A stretch of DNA of 64,000 nt. Origin: Bacillota bacterium. GTDB lineage: Bacteria; Bacillota; Clostridia; Lachnospirales; Lachnospiraceae. Shown in pieces: positions 8,404-17,209 of the stretch. The number at the start of each line of letters is the position of its first letter. Position 1 is the stretch's first letter. A model generated the notes under the pieces. That model searched no databases. It saw only the letters and a program-made list of their open reading frames with translations, and was not told the origin of the DNA. Position numbers and translations under genes: made by a program. Location: contig JAFAFU010000021.1 of NCBI GenBank assembly GCA_023423335.1, forward strand, positions 74,283 through 138,282, read 5' to 3'.

Positions 8404-9171
8404 TCAGGACATACGGGATGCATCCCTTGGCACCCGCGGGTGCTTCTGCATATATCTGACCAGGGAAGATATAGTGAAATTAATGATGAAATAGATGATG
8501 GCCGCCAGCCCAAATAATACAAAAACATCCGAAACATTAATCATTCCCGTACCATTATATTTATTGGCCGAGCTTAATAATGTCTTTACTCTCGACATCA
8601 TCTCAATCACTGCAATATTGGCCAGATAAGAGGAATCCTTAATGGTCGTGATGACCTGGCTGAGCAGTGTCGGTATAATATTTCTGTAAGCCTGAGGCAG
8701 TACGATATAGATCATAATCTGCACCGTGTTGAAGCCTTGAGAATGTCCGGCTTCAAATTGGCCCTGAGCCACAGAATTCAATCCTCCCCGCACGATTTCA
8801 GCAATAACCGAGGAAGTAAACAAAATCAATGCCATAGCCCCTTTAAACAAAAGCTTTACCTCTACCGAAGTAAGACCGAACATCTTTTTAGACAGCATTT
8901 CCGGAAACGGAAAAAACACCAAACAGATAAATATCCACAAAAGCAGCGGCGTATTCCTGAAAATCTCAATATAAGCTACCGCCAGCCACCGGAAAACTCT
9001 TGTTTTCCTGGTATTACAATAATTTCGCACAAGTGCAAGGACCGATCCCAGCAGGATACCAATCCCGACTGCCACGACCGACAGTATAATTGTAAAAGCG
9101 ACTCCTTTAAAAATATATTTAAGGACTCCCGGATTTTTCAGCATAGATAAACTGCCTTCTAACATATCCAT
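8404..9171 (-). CDS. amino acid ABC transporter permease (His/Glu/Gln type)
   Basis: A 255-residue inner-membrane subunit with the binding-protein-dependent permease fold: IEIFRNTPLLLWIF early on and the cytoplasmic EAA loop GQFEAGHSQGFNTVQIMIYIVLPQA that contacts the ATPase. It has at least five hydrophobic helices. The start codon shares one base with the stop of the upstream permease (TAATG). It is the last gene of the ATPase-binding protein-permease-permease operon and probably forms a heterodimer with the other permease. Confidence 0.93.
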   Translation of the reverse strand: MDMLEGSLSMLKNPGVLKYIFKGVAFTIILSVVAVGIGILLGSVLALVRNYCNTRKTRVFRWLAVAYIEIFRNTPLLLWIFICLVFFPFPEMLSKKMFGLTSVEVKLLFKGAMALILFTSSVIAEIVRGGLNSVAQGQFEAGHSQGFNTVQIMIYIVLPQAYRNIIPTLLSQVITTIKDSSYLANIAVIEMMSRVKTLLSSANKYNGTGMINVSDVFVLFGLAAIIYFIINFTISSLVRYMQKHPRVPRDASRMS

Positions 9172-9920
9172 TATTTTGTCACCCTCCCTTCAGCTATGGT
9201 CTTTTCACCGTCTACCGTCTTCTGATCCCGCTTTTTAAGGGAATTTTCCCATATACTTGCCAAAGTGGAGAGAGGGAAACAAACAACAAAAAACAGCAGT
9301 CCGCTGACCAGATAAGCGGGGGCATATGCCCCTCCTGTCGTGGCACCTGTTACAAAGCTATAAGTCAGAGAAATCAGATCCGCTCCTCCAATAATGTAGA
9401 TACAGGAAGTATTTTTAACCAGGTTTACGATCTGATTTACCATAGGCGGAAGTATAATCTTGATACTTTGCGGTAAAATGATGTAATACATTTTTTCAAT
9501 ATAATTAAACCCTTGGGAATCCGCTGCTTCAAACTGTCCTTTGGAGATGGCTCCGATACCGGCCCGAACAACTTCTGCCATATAAGCTCCATGATAAATC
9601 CCAAGTGAGATCGTTCCGGTAACAATAATCCCCAGGCTTCTTCCTGAAAATGCCAGGGCATAATACAAAAAGCACAGTTGAAGAATCAGTGGTGTATTTT
9701 GAATCAGCTCTACATAGATACGGCTTATTCCTTTCAGAGCTTTCTTTTCACTAGTGGATATTAATCCGAATAACATTCCCAGGATCAATGATAACAGCAA
9801 AGCGAACAATGCCATTCTGCCGGTATTATATAAACCCAATAGAAAGGTAGAACGATATGTCCATACCTTTTCCCATGCAGTTACAGAAAATAAACCATCC
9901 ACTCCATTTCCTCCTGTCAT
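9171..9920 (-). CDS. amino acid ABC transporter permease
   Basis: A 249-residue paralogue of the next gene in the operon, with the same landmarks: VELIQNTPLILQLCFLYY and the EAA loop GQFEAADSQGFNYIEKMYYIILPQS. Two different permeases imply a heterodimeric channel. Its start is preceded by GGAGG and lies just after a hairpin that separates it from the binding-protein gene. Confidence 0.93.
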   Translation of the reverse strand: MTGGNGVDGLFSVTAWEKVWTYRSTFLLGLYNTGRMALFALLLSLILGMLFGLISTSEKKALKGISRIYVELIQNTPLILQLCFLYYALAFSGRSLGIIVTGTISLGIYHGAYMAEVVRAGIGAISKGQFEAADSQGFNYIEKMYYIILPQSIKIILPPMVNQIVNLVKNTSCIYIIGGADLISLTYSFVTGATTGGAYAPAYLVSGLLFFVVCFPLSTLASIWENSLKKRDQKTVDGEKTIAEGRVTK

Positions 9921-9932
9921 TTTATGAAATAA

Positions 9933-9953
9933 GGCTTCGCACTAGGCGAAGCC
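9933..9953 (-). terminator. intercistronic hairpin after the binding-protein gene
   Basis: GGCTTCGC/GCGAAGCC forms an 8-bp stem with a 5-nt loop between the binding protein and permease genes. There is no strong T-tract, so it probably acts as a partial terminator or 3' stabiliser that keeps binding protein in excess over permeases. Confidence 0.6.
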
Positions 9954-9982
9954 CTATAAGTAAAAGCAACCGGCTAAAACGA

Positions 9983-10918
9983 TTATTCCAATCCATTTTC
10001 AGAAATCAAACCATCAATCGTCCCATCTGCCAGCCAACCGGTAATCAGTTCTTCAACGACAGAGGAAAATCCGGAGCCCTTTTTCGTAGCTACACCATAA
10101 TCCTGAGGCGCGAATCTATCATCGATATAAGCTCTGCTCTCGGTGTTGTAGACAGCAAGAATGGATTTATCCACACAGAACGCATCTACTTCACCGGCAC
10201 TTAATGCTATGGAGATGGTCGGATAATCATCATATTGATTGAATGTTATTCCTTCATTCCATGTTGCCGGATCGAAGGTATCTTCCTGAAAATTATCCCC
10301 GCTAATGAAGCCGCCCTCAATCATTGCCTTTAATAAGGCTTTTGCCGAGGTTGAACCGGAAGAAACACCAACCTTCTTATCCACGATGTCTCCCAGTGAT
10401 GTAATTCCGGATTTGTTTTCAACTAAAACAGTAACATAATCCGTAAAATAAGGAGTTGAGAAATCCCAGCTTTCCTTTCTTTCATCCGTAATTGTAAACG
10501 TTGCTAAAACACAGTCAAGATCTCCCGAATCCAGAAGCTCCGTACGGGTTGCGGCGGTAACGGCAGTAAACTCAACCTCAACTCCAAGATAATCCGCAAT
10601 CTTTTCTGCCAGAGTAATCTCAAATCCGGTATACTCTTGTGTCAGGGGATCCTGATAACCGAACCCGATAACCGCATTCTTAACGCCAACCCTTAAAACG
10701 CCGCGGTCAATGATATTCTGCACATCCTTCGAATATTCCGGAGCCGCTGTATCATCGCTCCCGGTATCACCGGTGTTTTCAACATCTGCCTTACCACTGC
10801 TGTCCCCTGTTGCAGCGGTTTTATCCGTACCGCTTTCTTTTCCTTTGCATGCCGTGAAAAGAGCTATCATTAAGAGTATACTCAATATCAGGCTTACATG
10901 TTTCTTAAAATGCTTCAT
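9983..10918 (-). CDS. amino acid ABC transporter substrate-binding lipoprotein
   Basis: A 311-residue family-3 solute-binding protein. It has a lipoprotein signal (LMIALFTAC), an Asp/Gly/Ser/Thr-rich linker, then the SBP_bac_3 fold beginning RGVLRVGVKNAVIGFGYQD and containing YTGFEITLAEKIADYLGV, SGDLDCVLATFTITDERK and SAGEVDAFCVDKSIL. It should deliver a polar amino acid to the adjacent permeases. Order between ATPase and permease genes supports one operon. Substrate specificity is not readable. Confidence 0.93.
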   Translation of the reverse strand: MKHFKKHVSLILSILLMIALFTACKGKESGTDKTAATGDSSGKADVENTGDTGSDDTAAPEYSKDVQNIIDRGVLRVGVKNAVIGFGYQDPLTQEYTGFEITLAEKIADYLGVEVEFTAVTAATRTELLDSGDLDCVLATFTITDERKESWDFSTPYFTDYVTVLVENKSGITSLGDIVDKKVGVSSGSTSAKALLKAMIEGGFISGDNFQEDTFDPATWNEGITFNQYDDYPTISIALSAGEVDAFCVDKSILAVYNTESRAYIDDRFAPQDYGVATKKGSGFSSVVEELITGWLADGTIDGLISENGLE

Positions 10919-11008
10919 AAATTTCTCCTCCTTTTATTCTTTTTTCAAAATGTTAACACATTCTGATTTCAGGTTTCATCCGGGTATCCTTTTGCCCTAT
11001 TGCCTTGA

Positions 11009-11731
11009 TCAACGAATAATCTTACTAAGGAATTGCTTCACCCGGTCATTTTCCGGATTAGCGAAAAAATGCTCAGGAACACCTTCTTCGATAATCTGAC
11101 CATCTGCCATAAAGACAATTCGATCCGCCACCTGGCGTGCAAATCCCATTTCATGGGTAACTACCACCATCGTAATGTTTTCCTTCGCTAATTTGATCAT
11201 AACATCCAGTACCTCCTGGATCGTCTCAGGGTCAAGTGCCGATGTCGGTTCATCAAACAAAATAATCTTTGTCTGGGCACATAAGGCCCGTGCGATAGCA
11301 ATACGCTGCTGCTGTCCGCCGGACAGCGTTGCCGGATAAACATGTGCCTTATCCCTGAGTCCGACAATATCAAGATAATGATAGGCCATGTCTTCCGCTT
11401 CTTTTTTGCTCTTATGGTATAATTTCAGAGGTGCCAGGGTCAGGTTCCTTAAGACAGTCATATGAGGATAGAGATTAAACTGCTGGAAAACCATAGATGT
11501 GGTTTCCCTGACTACTCTTGTCTTATTCTTTGATGTCAGCTTTTCTCCATTTATGTACACATGACCGCTGGTCGGCGCTTCCAGATAGTTCAAGCAGCGG
11601 ACGGCTGTAGATTTTCCGGAACCGGAAGGTCCGATTATGACCAGCTTTTCGCCTTCTGCCACTTCTAAGTTGACATCCTTCAGTACATGCAGATCGCCAA
11701 AAAATTTATTTACATTTTCCATTTTTATCAT
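11009..11731 (-). CDS. amino acid ABC transporter ATP-binding protein
   Basis: A 240-residue ATPase with Walker A GPSGSGKST, Q-loop VFQQFNLYPHMTV, signature LSGGQQQR, Walker B IILFDEPTSALD and the H-loop VVVTHEMGFA, all typical of the GlnQ/HisP group. The ATG used has GGAGGTTACT before it; an earlier frame start at 11788 would read through a hairpin and has no site. It is the first gene of the transporter operon. Confidence 0.95.
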   Translation of the reverse strand: MIKMENVNKFFGDLHVLKDVNLEVAEGEKLVIIGPSGSGKSTAVRCLNYLEAPTSGHVYINGEKLTSKNKTRVVRETTSMVFQQFNLYPHMTVLRNLTLAPLKLYHKSKKEAEDMAYHYLDIVGLRDKAHVYPATLSGGQQQRIAIARALCAQTKIILFDEPTSALDPETIQEVLDVMIKLAKENITMVVVTHEMGFARQVADRIVFMADGQIIEEGVPEHFFANPENDRVKQFLSKIIR

Positions 11732-11744
11732 AGTAACCTCCATC

Positions 11745-11762
11745 TGCCACCTAAAGGCGGCA
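11745..11762 (-). promoter_or_regulatory. hairpin directly upstream of Shine-Dalgarno (second copy)
   Basis: The minus strand reads TGCCGCCTTTAGGTGGCA, then GATGGAGGTTACTATG. The stem and following ribosome-binding site are almost identical to those at 62121-62152 (TGCCGCCTAAAGGCGGCA, then GATGGAGGTTATTATG), although the genes are unrelated. Confidence 0.6.
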
Positions 11763-11798
11763 TACCGTTCTCCGTAACCCTGTTTCAAGGCCTAAGAT

Positions 11799-11835
11799 AA
11801 AAAAAAGATGCCTGAGCTACTAAGTTCAGACATCT
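11799..11835 (-). terminator. terminator/attenuator between promoter and transporter operon
   Basis: The minus strand has a 12-bp stem AGATGTCTGAAC/GCTCAGGCATCT with G-U pairs, a 6-nt loop and eight T. It sits after the promoter at 11877-11849 and before the ATPase gene, so transcripts from that promoter must read through it. It may also end the upstream ligD transcript. Confidence 0.75.
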
Positions 11836-11848
11836 TTATCTTACTAGG

Positions 11849-11877
11849 ATTATATTAAATAAATAATACTTTGTCAA
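11849..11877 (-). promoter_or_regulatory. consensus sigma-A promoter of the amino acid transporter operon
   Basis: TTGACA (11877-11872), 17-nt spacer, TATAAT (11854-11849): both hexamers are perfect. Transcription should start about 11842, only a few bases before the terminator hairpin. Confidence 0.85.
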
Positions 11878-11915
11878 GACCTGTTTGCCGAATGATATCA
11901 CTGCAGACCTGTGAC

Positions 11916-14360
11916 TTATTGTTTAAGCATCTGATTATTCCCCAAAAAATCCTTCCAGGGATCGTCGCCGCCGATCCTTAACAGCGCATCTTCCATATTG
12001 ATACCGTCCGGAGCGACCGTATCCAGTTCCTCCCATGAGATGGGCATGGATACTTTTGCCCCTTGTCTCGCTCTTATGGAATAGGGGGCAACGCTTGTAG
12101 CGCCCCTGCCGTTTCGAATCCAGTCGATGAATATCTTGTCGGCACGCTTAGCCTTTCTGACATTACTTGTGTAGCGGTCCGGCCACTTCTGCTCCATAAC
12201 TTCGGCAATGCGCCTTGCAAAATCGTGAAACGCCTCCCAGTCTACAACCGGTTTTAAAGGGACTACCACATGGTACCCTTTCCCGCCGCTGGTCTTAAGA
12301 TACGAATTCAATGACAGTTCCTTAAGAATAGTTCTGATATCCCGCACTCCCTGACGCACACGGCTTAATTCCATTCCTTCGTCCGGGTCCAGATCAAACA
12401 CCATCATATCGGGCTTTTCCAGTTCGTCGACACAGCTTCCCCAGGTGTGAAATTCCAATGTACCCATCTGTGCTTCATATATAATCCCGGATCTGTCCTC
12501 AATATAGAAGTAATCTTCCGTTTCGCCGCTGCTGCCGGTAACCGGTATTGTAGCAATACCCTTGCTGTCCGAACCGGGATGCTTCTTGAAAAAGCATGAC
12601 TGTGATATTCCCTTGGGACAGCGCACTACGCTTAAGATTCTGTGGCTCACATATGGCAGCATACGTTCCGAAACCTTTTCATAATACCGGACCACGTCTG
12701 CTTTTGTGATTTCAGGGTTGTCGAATATCACCTTGCCCGGATTGGTAATTCTTATTCCTTCGATCATGATACTGTTTGCATTTACTTCCACTGGTTTCTC
12801 CGCTTCTTTGATGGATGGAAGGGGCTGTGCAGCATCCTCCGCTTTTTCCCTTTTGATATCCCTGGGGTCCTTGTCTGTCCGCATGCCTTTGAAGCTTGCC
12901 TGCCTTAATAGATTATCTTTGGTCCATTCGGCGAATTTTATTTCCGCCACCAGCTCCGGTTCAAACCATGTAATTTTTTCCTTTACTCTGGGCTTTGGTG
13001 CGGATTTGAAGGGCGGCTCCATCCTTTTTAGGTTCTTAAATTTTACCTCAAACATCTCCATGTCAGCTTCGCTCAGACCGGTGCCGGCGCGCCCTGCATA
13101 GACGAAATCCTTATTTTCATAAACACCGAGAAGGAGTGAGCTTACCCCCTTCGTTTTTTTGTCTGAGAGTGTATATCCTCCGATGACAAATTCCTGTCTT
13201 TTATCACATTTCAGTTTGATCCAGTCACCGTTCCTTGTACCGCTATAAGTAGAATCGGCTTTCTTGCCGATTATGCCTTCCATACCGGCCTCACAGGCCG
13301 CGGCAAAGCTTTCCTTGCCCTTTCCTCTGACATAACGGCTGTAGTAAAGGCCTCCCGGAGCATCCTTCATCAAATTCTCAAGCATTTCTTTTCTGTCAAC
13401 CAAACGGTGCTCCCGAAGATCCGCACCATCCAGCGCAAGAAGATCAAAGACAATATAGGTCAGATTTTTGGTCTTTGGATTTTTTATATAATTTTGCAAA
13501 GCCTGAAAATCCGTCTTGCCAGATGGGTCTGTGATCGCTATTTCGCCGTCCAGCACCATTGCCCCTCCTGCAGCAAGATCAATGAGAGAGGATTCGACGG
13601 CGGGAAACCGCTTTATATAATCCTTGCCGTTCCTGCTTATCAGCCGGACACTGTTTCCTTCCACAAACGCCAGGCTCCTGAAACCGTCGTATTTTAACTC
13701 ATAGAGCCAGTCCTCACCCTCAGGAGCCTTATTAACCAATTTGGCCAGCTGTACATCAGCTCTGTCAAAGGGGTTCCTCGTGATCTTTTCATCTGCTCCT
13801 CCTTCGATTTCCATTATGGTACGCCCGGTTCTGATACTGGTGATAAATTCAGATATCCCACCGGCAGTTTTAACATACGCATCCTTTTCTTTTAGTAAAA
13901 GCCAGTTATCCCTCGCCTCATAGGCTTTCGATTTCCACCGGACCAGAGCCCATTTCCCCTTAAGCCGTCTCCCTTTCAGGATAAATTTCAACTCGCCTTT
14001 ACTAAGTCCTTCTTCCACATTTCCGTAGGGTTCCCAAAAGCCCTCATCCCAGAGCATGATTACTCCTCCGCCGTATTCTCCTTTGGGAATGGTCCCTTCA
14101 AAGTTCCTGTATTCCAGCGGATGATCCTCCACCCGTATGGCAAGCCTCTTGTCATGGGTATCATAGGAAGGGCCCTTGGGCACCGCCCAGCTTAAAAGAA
14201 CCCCCTCCCATTCCAGGCGCAGATCGTAATGTTCTCTGCGGGCCATGTGATGCTGGACAACAAATCTCAGACCCTCTTCCGAAGCTTCTGCCTGGCCTTC
14301 CGGTTCTAAGGTTCTTTCAAAATTTCTTTTTTGATTATATTCATTTAGTTTTACATTCAT
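11916..14360 (-). CDS. ligD: multidomain ATP-dependent DNA ligase LigD
   Basis: An 814-residue bacterial non-homologous end-joining enzyme with order phosphoesterase-ligase-polymerase. The PE domain (about 10-170) has FVVQHHMARREHYDLRLE and GTIPKGEYGGG. The ligase core (about 195-500) has the adenylated Lys in ELKYDGFR, DGEIAI and EGIIGKKADSTYSG. The primase-like domain (about 530-810) has VVRCPKG, DLDPDEG and TSGGKGYHVVVPL. I take the ATG four bases after the ku stop; an earlier frame start at 14402 lies inside ku. Tight linkage to ku supports coupled repair of double-strand breaks, a feature of many spore-formers. Confidence 0.95.
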   Translation of the reverse strand: MNVKLNEYNQKRNFERTLEPEGQAEASEEGLRFVVQHHMARREHYDLRLEWEGVLLSWAVPKGPSYDTHDKRLAIRVEDHPLEYRNFEGTIPKGEYGGGVIMLWDEGFWEPYGNVEEGLSKGELKFILKGRRLKGKWALVRWKSKAYEARDNWLLLKEKDAYVKTAGGISEFITSIRTGRTIMEIEGGADEKITRNPFDRADVQLAKLVNKAPEGEDWLYELKYDGFRSLAFVEGNSVRLISRNGKDYIKRFPAVESSLIDLAAGGAMVLDGEIAITDPSGKTDFQALQNYIKNPKTKNLTYIVFDLLALDGADLREHRLVDRKEMLENLMKDAPGGLYYSRYVRGKGKESFAAACEAGMEGIIGKKADSTYSGTRNGDWIKLKCDKRQEFVIGGYTLSDKKTKGVSSLLLGVYENKDFVYAGRAGTGLSEADMEMFEVKFKNLKRMEPPFKSAPKPRVKEKITWFEPELVAEIKFAEWTKDNLLRQASFKGMRTDKDPRDIKREKAEDAAQPLPSIKEAEKPVEVNANSIMIEGIRITNPGKVIFDNPEITKADVVRYYEKVSERMLPYVSHRILSVVRCPKGISQSCFFKKHPGSDSKGIATIPVTGSSGETEDYFYIEDRSGIIYEAQMGTLEFHTWGSCVDELEKPDMMVFDLDPDEGMELSRVRQGVRDIRTILKELSLNSYLKTSGGKGYHVVVPLKPVVDWEAFHDFARRIAEVMEQKWPDRYTSNVRKAKRADKIFIDWIRNGRGATSVAPYSIRARQGAKVSMPISWEELDTVAPDGINMEDALLRIGGDDPWKDFLGNNQMLKQ

Positions 14361-14364
14361 ATAA

Positions 14365-15138
14365 TCACGCCGGTTCCTTGTCTCTCTTCGCTTTCTCGAC
14401 ACTGGCTTTCAGGGCCTCCATGAGGTCGATGACTTTACCGGTACTGTCAGGCTCCGCGGCGACAATCTCCTTGCCGGAAATTTTTGTCTCGATGAGTGCA
14501 CGGAGTCTGGTTTGATATTCGTCTTTATATTTCGAGGGATCAAAGGGCGTGTCCATTGAATTGATCAGCGCTTTTGCCATATTCAGTTCCTGTTCGGATA
14601 CTTCGGGCTTATTATACTGTTTTTGAAACTCTTTGATGTCATCGGCATAGTACATCGTGGAAATAAGGACGCCTTCCTCCCGCGGAATAATTGCCATCAG
14701 TGTGTCATTTGTTCCCATAACAGTTTTTCCTATGGCAATCTTCTGCTCGCCCATCAATGCGGCCCGAAGCAGTTCGAAGGCTTTTTCACCCCCTGCCTCG
14801 GGCACAGCCTGATAAGTCTTCTCATAATAGACCGGGGAAATCTGGTTCAACCTGGCGAAATGCAGAATCTGAATTGATTTTTCTTTTTCTGTCTTGATCT
14901 TTTCAATCTCGTCCTCTGTTACAACGACATACTTGTCCTTATCATACTCAAATCCCTTTACAATATCCCCCGTATTAATCTCCTTGCCGCAATGGGCACA
15001 GGTTTTCTTGTGTCGGATACGGCTATTATCCTCTTTATGCAATTGATTAAAATGAATGTCATTGTCCTGCGTGGTTGTATACATAGCAATCGGGATCGCT
15101 ACCATACCGAAGGTTATGACCGATTTTCGTGATACCAT
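14365..15138 (-). CDS. ku: Ku homodimer end-binding protein
   Basis: A 257-residue Ku-core protein starting MVSRKSVITFGMVAIPIAMY with GGAGGTATTCATATT before it. It binds broken DNA ends and recruits LigD, encoded immediately downstream. A CAHCGKEI motif near residue 47 could bind zinc. The central Ku ring and the C-terminal Lys-rich tail (KASVEKAKRDKEPA) that contacts LigD are present. A TATAAT-like box lies about 15170 but no matching -35 was found, so the sigma factor is undecided. Confidence 0.95.
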   Translation of the reverse strand: MVSRKSVITFGMVAIPIAMYTTTQDNDIHFNQLHKEDNSRIRHKKTCAHCGKEINTGDIVKGFEYDKDKYVVVTEDEIEKIKTEKEKSIQILHFARLNQISPVYYEKTYQAVPEAGGEKAFELLRAALMGEQKIAIGKTVMGTNDTLMAIIPREEGVLISTMYYADDIKEFQKQYNKPEVSEQELNMAKALINSMDTPFDPSKYKDEYQTRLRALIETKISGKEIVAAEPDSTGKVIDLMEALKASVEKAKRDKEPA

Positions 15139-15271
15139 AATATGAATACCTCCAGGGATTATTGTATCCAGCCCGATTATAAGTATTCCGTTTTTTAATC
15201 TAATTTCCTAACATCGGTCACCAGAGGACAAACTATGGCATGGATGCCGTTATTAAGGTTATACCCCAATA

Positions 15272-16741
15272 TTATATCTTTTTTGATACATAACGAAATC
15301 CTCTATGATTCGTATCACCGGGTTTCTCTGTTGTACCTTCCGCATCATTTTGTGGTGTTTTATGGAAATAGACTGCAGTATGATCGTTACACTCTGATTT
15401 TCCAATACTCTGAGGAAAGGAAAAAATATTATGCGGATCATATTTTATTTTGATTTTCGTTAATATATTTGCATGATTTCCATAATATTCTTCCAGATAA
15501 TCGGGAAGCTTTCCATATGGAAAATTTACATAAGAGCCTGTTGTGATTACTGCAAAGTAAGGGAACCGATTGTTGATCCATTCCCTATTCTCTTTTGCAT
15601 ATCTGCGCTCTTCCCAGATCGTCTCCAGCCAAATAATATAATTTGCATTGCGATAAAAAAAGGCCGTATCATCTGTCCCGACTTCTGACACCCTGCCGCC
15701 CAACGCGTACATTGATATTCCGGCAAATACTGATCCCGGCGGACGCTCCCTGATTAGACCTACAAGCTCTGATCTCTCAGCACATGTGAAATCCTTTAAT
15801 ACGAAACGGCTTACTGATTGAAATTTCTCGAAGGAAGGGTATGCGCTTCCAATAATCGTAACAGCCTCAAGGAAGGTCATCTGCTCAATATTATAATCTG
15901 CACCACTAAGAGCAAGAAAGTCAGCCATGATTTCCTTTGCTTCTTGCGGTTTACCATAGAATATTCCTCTAACCAGCATCGCGAGGCCGTCATCAATCGA
16001 ATTATAGATTCTTGAAATTAAGGTAATCCTGGGATCAGCCGTTTTTAACCATTCCTGCCAGATTGACAGAAATTTTTCCTGCTCCTCTGAATCCGCATTC
16101 AGATAATCTATTTCGATAAGGGTAACATTATTTACTTTCGGAGGAAGAATGAAGTTCATAGAAACAATTACTCCAAAGTTTCCTCCGCCCGCACCTTGAC
16201 AGGCCCAGAAAAGGTCAGAGCAATTTTCACGGTTCGCTTTTATAATGGCTCCTTCATAATCTACCAGTTCAATCTCCTTCAGGCTGTCACAGCCCAGTCC
16301 AAAATTACGGCAGGAAAGCCCCCACCCGCCCCCAAGTGTGTAACCACTGACTCCAACGGTAGGACAGGTACCTCCCGGAAAAGGATACCCCTCCGAAGAT
16401 ACAAATTCATATACCTGCCGATTGGTTACCCCGCTTTGAACAGTTAACTGATTTAGGCATGGGTCAATATTCATATGATTCATTCTACTTATATCAATGA
16501 CTAAAGTACAATCTCCATTGGAATACCCTTCATAATTATGTCCTCCACTGCGTATGCGGATTGGCACACAATGCTTTCTGGACCAAATCACTGCATTAGA
16601 CACATCTCTTTTATTTCTGCAATATACTATGATTAAGGGAAATCGCTGTATTGCTCTGTTAAATCCCTGTCTGGCTTCACTATATACCGGGTCAAACGGT
16701 GTAATAATATCTCCTGTCAAACCGAATAAAAAGTCATTCAT
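15272..16741 (-). CDS. FAD-linked oxidoreductase, berberine-bridge-enzyme type
   Basis: A 489-residue flavoprotein with FAD-binding-4 fold and C-terminal BBE segment. RSGGHNYEGYS carries the His and GGTCPTVGVSGYTLGGGWG the Cys that bind FAD bicovalently in this family. The C terminus has YYGNHANILTKIKIKYDPHN and FPQSI. Family members oxidise sugars or alkaloid-like substrates using O2, unusual for a gene among strictly anaerobic neighbours, so it may use another acceptor or have been acquired. A very long hairpin abuts its ribosome-binding site. It stands alone. Substrate unknown. Confidence 0.88.
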   Translation of the reverse strand: MNDFLFGLTGDIITPFDPVYSEARQGFNRAIQRFPLIIVYCRNKRDVSNAVIWSRKHCVPIRIRSGGHNYEGYSNGDCTLVIDISRMNHMNIDPCLNQLTVQSGVTNRQVYEFVSSEGYPFPGGTCPTVGVSGYTLGGGWGLSCRNFGLGCDSLKEIELVDYEGAIIKANRENCSDLFWACQGAGGGNFGVIVSMNFILPPKVNNVTLIEIDYLNADSEEQEKFLSIWQEWLKTADPRITLISRIYNSIDDGLAMLVRGIFYGKPQEAKEIMADFLALSGADYNIEQMTFLEAVTIIGSAYPSFEKFQSVSRFVLKDFTCAERSELVGLIRERPPGSVFAGISMYALGGRVSEVGTDDTAFFYRNANYIIWLETIWEERRYAKENREWINNRFPYFAVITTGSYVNFPYGKLPDYLEEYYGNHANILTKIKIKYDPHNIFSFPQSIGKSECNDHTAVYFHKTPQNDAEGTTEKPGDTNHRGFRYVSKKI

Positions 16742-16752
16742 AATAAAATCTC

Positions 16753-16820
16753 CATCCTGTCTTCAATATAATAGAATGAGCTCAAGGAATGAACTCATTC
16801 TATTATATGAAGGCAGGATG
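16753..16820 (-). promoter_or_regulatory. long 30-bp stem hairpin covering the ribosome-binding site region
   Basis: Two arms of about 30 nt (16753-16783 and 16791-16820) pair with two mismatches and one bulge around a 7-nt loop. In the minus-strand transcript the 3' arm ends GGATG, which is also the start of the GGATGGAG ribosome-binding site of the oxidase. Folding should therefore mask translation initiation. It could instead be a short transposable palindrome. Confidence 0.65.
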
Positions 16821-16922
16821 TTATCTGCTCTGCTCCATCCGAAATATTAATCCTTTGCCAAAAAACATAATATTTATTCTGATCCTCCAAATAGTATAAA
16901 ACAGATTCTAAATTACTGGTAT

Positions 16923-17075
16923 CTAACTACCGCAACGTTTGCAAACACTCTGCTGGTTATTATCCTTATTTATTTTAGTCCATAATAATTTTACTCCTGT
17001 TCGCCCGCACGTAGGACAAGTACCACGCCAGTTTGGTATTGCTTTAACATGTTTACCTCTTTTGGGTTTTGCCAT
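16923..17075 (-). CDS. 50-residue zinc-ribbon protein
   Basis: A short gene: ATG preceded by GAGAGGTAATTAT, 50 codons, TAG. The product is very basic (MAKPKRGKHVKAIPNW...) and has two Cys pairs, CPTCG at 20-24 and CKRCG at 45-49, a classic treble/zinc-ribbon spacing. Nucleic-acid or ribosome binding is the usual role of such proteins, but I do not recognise the family. It lies alone upstream of the oxidase hairpin, on the same strand. Confidence 0.7.
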   Translation of the reverse strand: MAKPKRGKHVKAIPNWRGTCPTCGRTGVKLLWTKINKDNNQQSVCKRCGS

Positions 17076-17209
17076 ATAATTACCTCTCATCTATATTTTT
17101 ATACAGATAATTATATCGCTTTTATTCTATTGCTTCTGTTCATTTTATGCCCGAACCTGCATAGTCAGGGATCCTAATCAAAGATATTCAGTTTTCACAT
17201 TCATTATTG

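Noticed and set aside
8737..9150. 137-codon open frame on the plus strand inside the permease gene
   Set aside because: Antisense to a well-supported permease; composition is that of a mirror frame and no ribosome-binding site precedes it.
11735..11877. T-box or amino-acid riboswitch before the amino acid transporter
   Set aside because: The leader before the terminator is too short and has no specifier stem or conserved T-box sequence.
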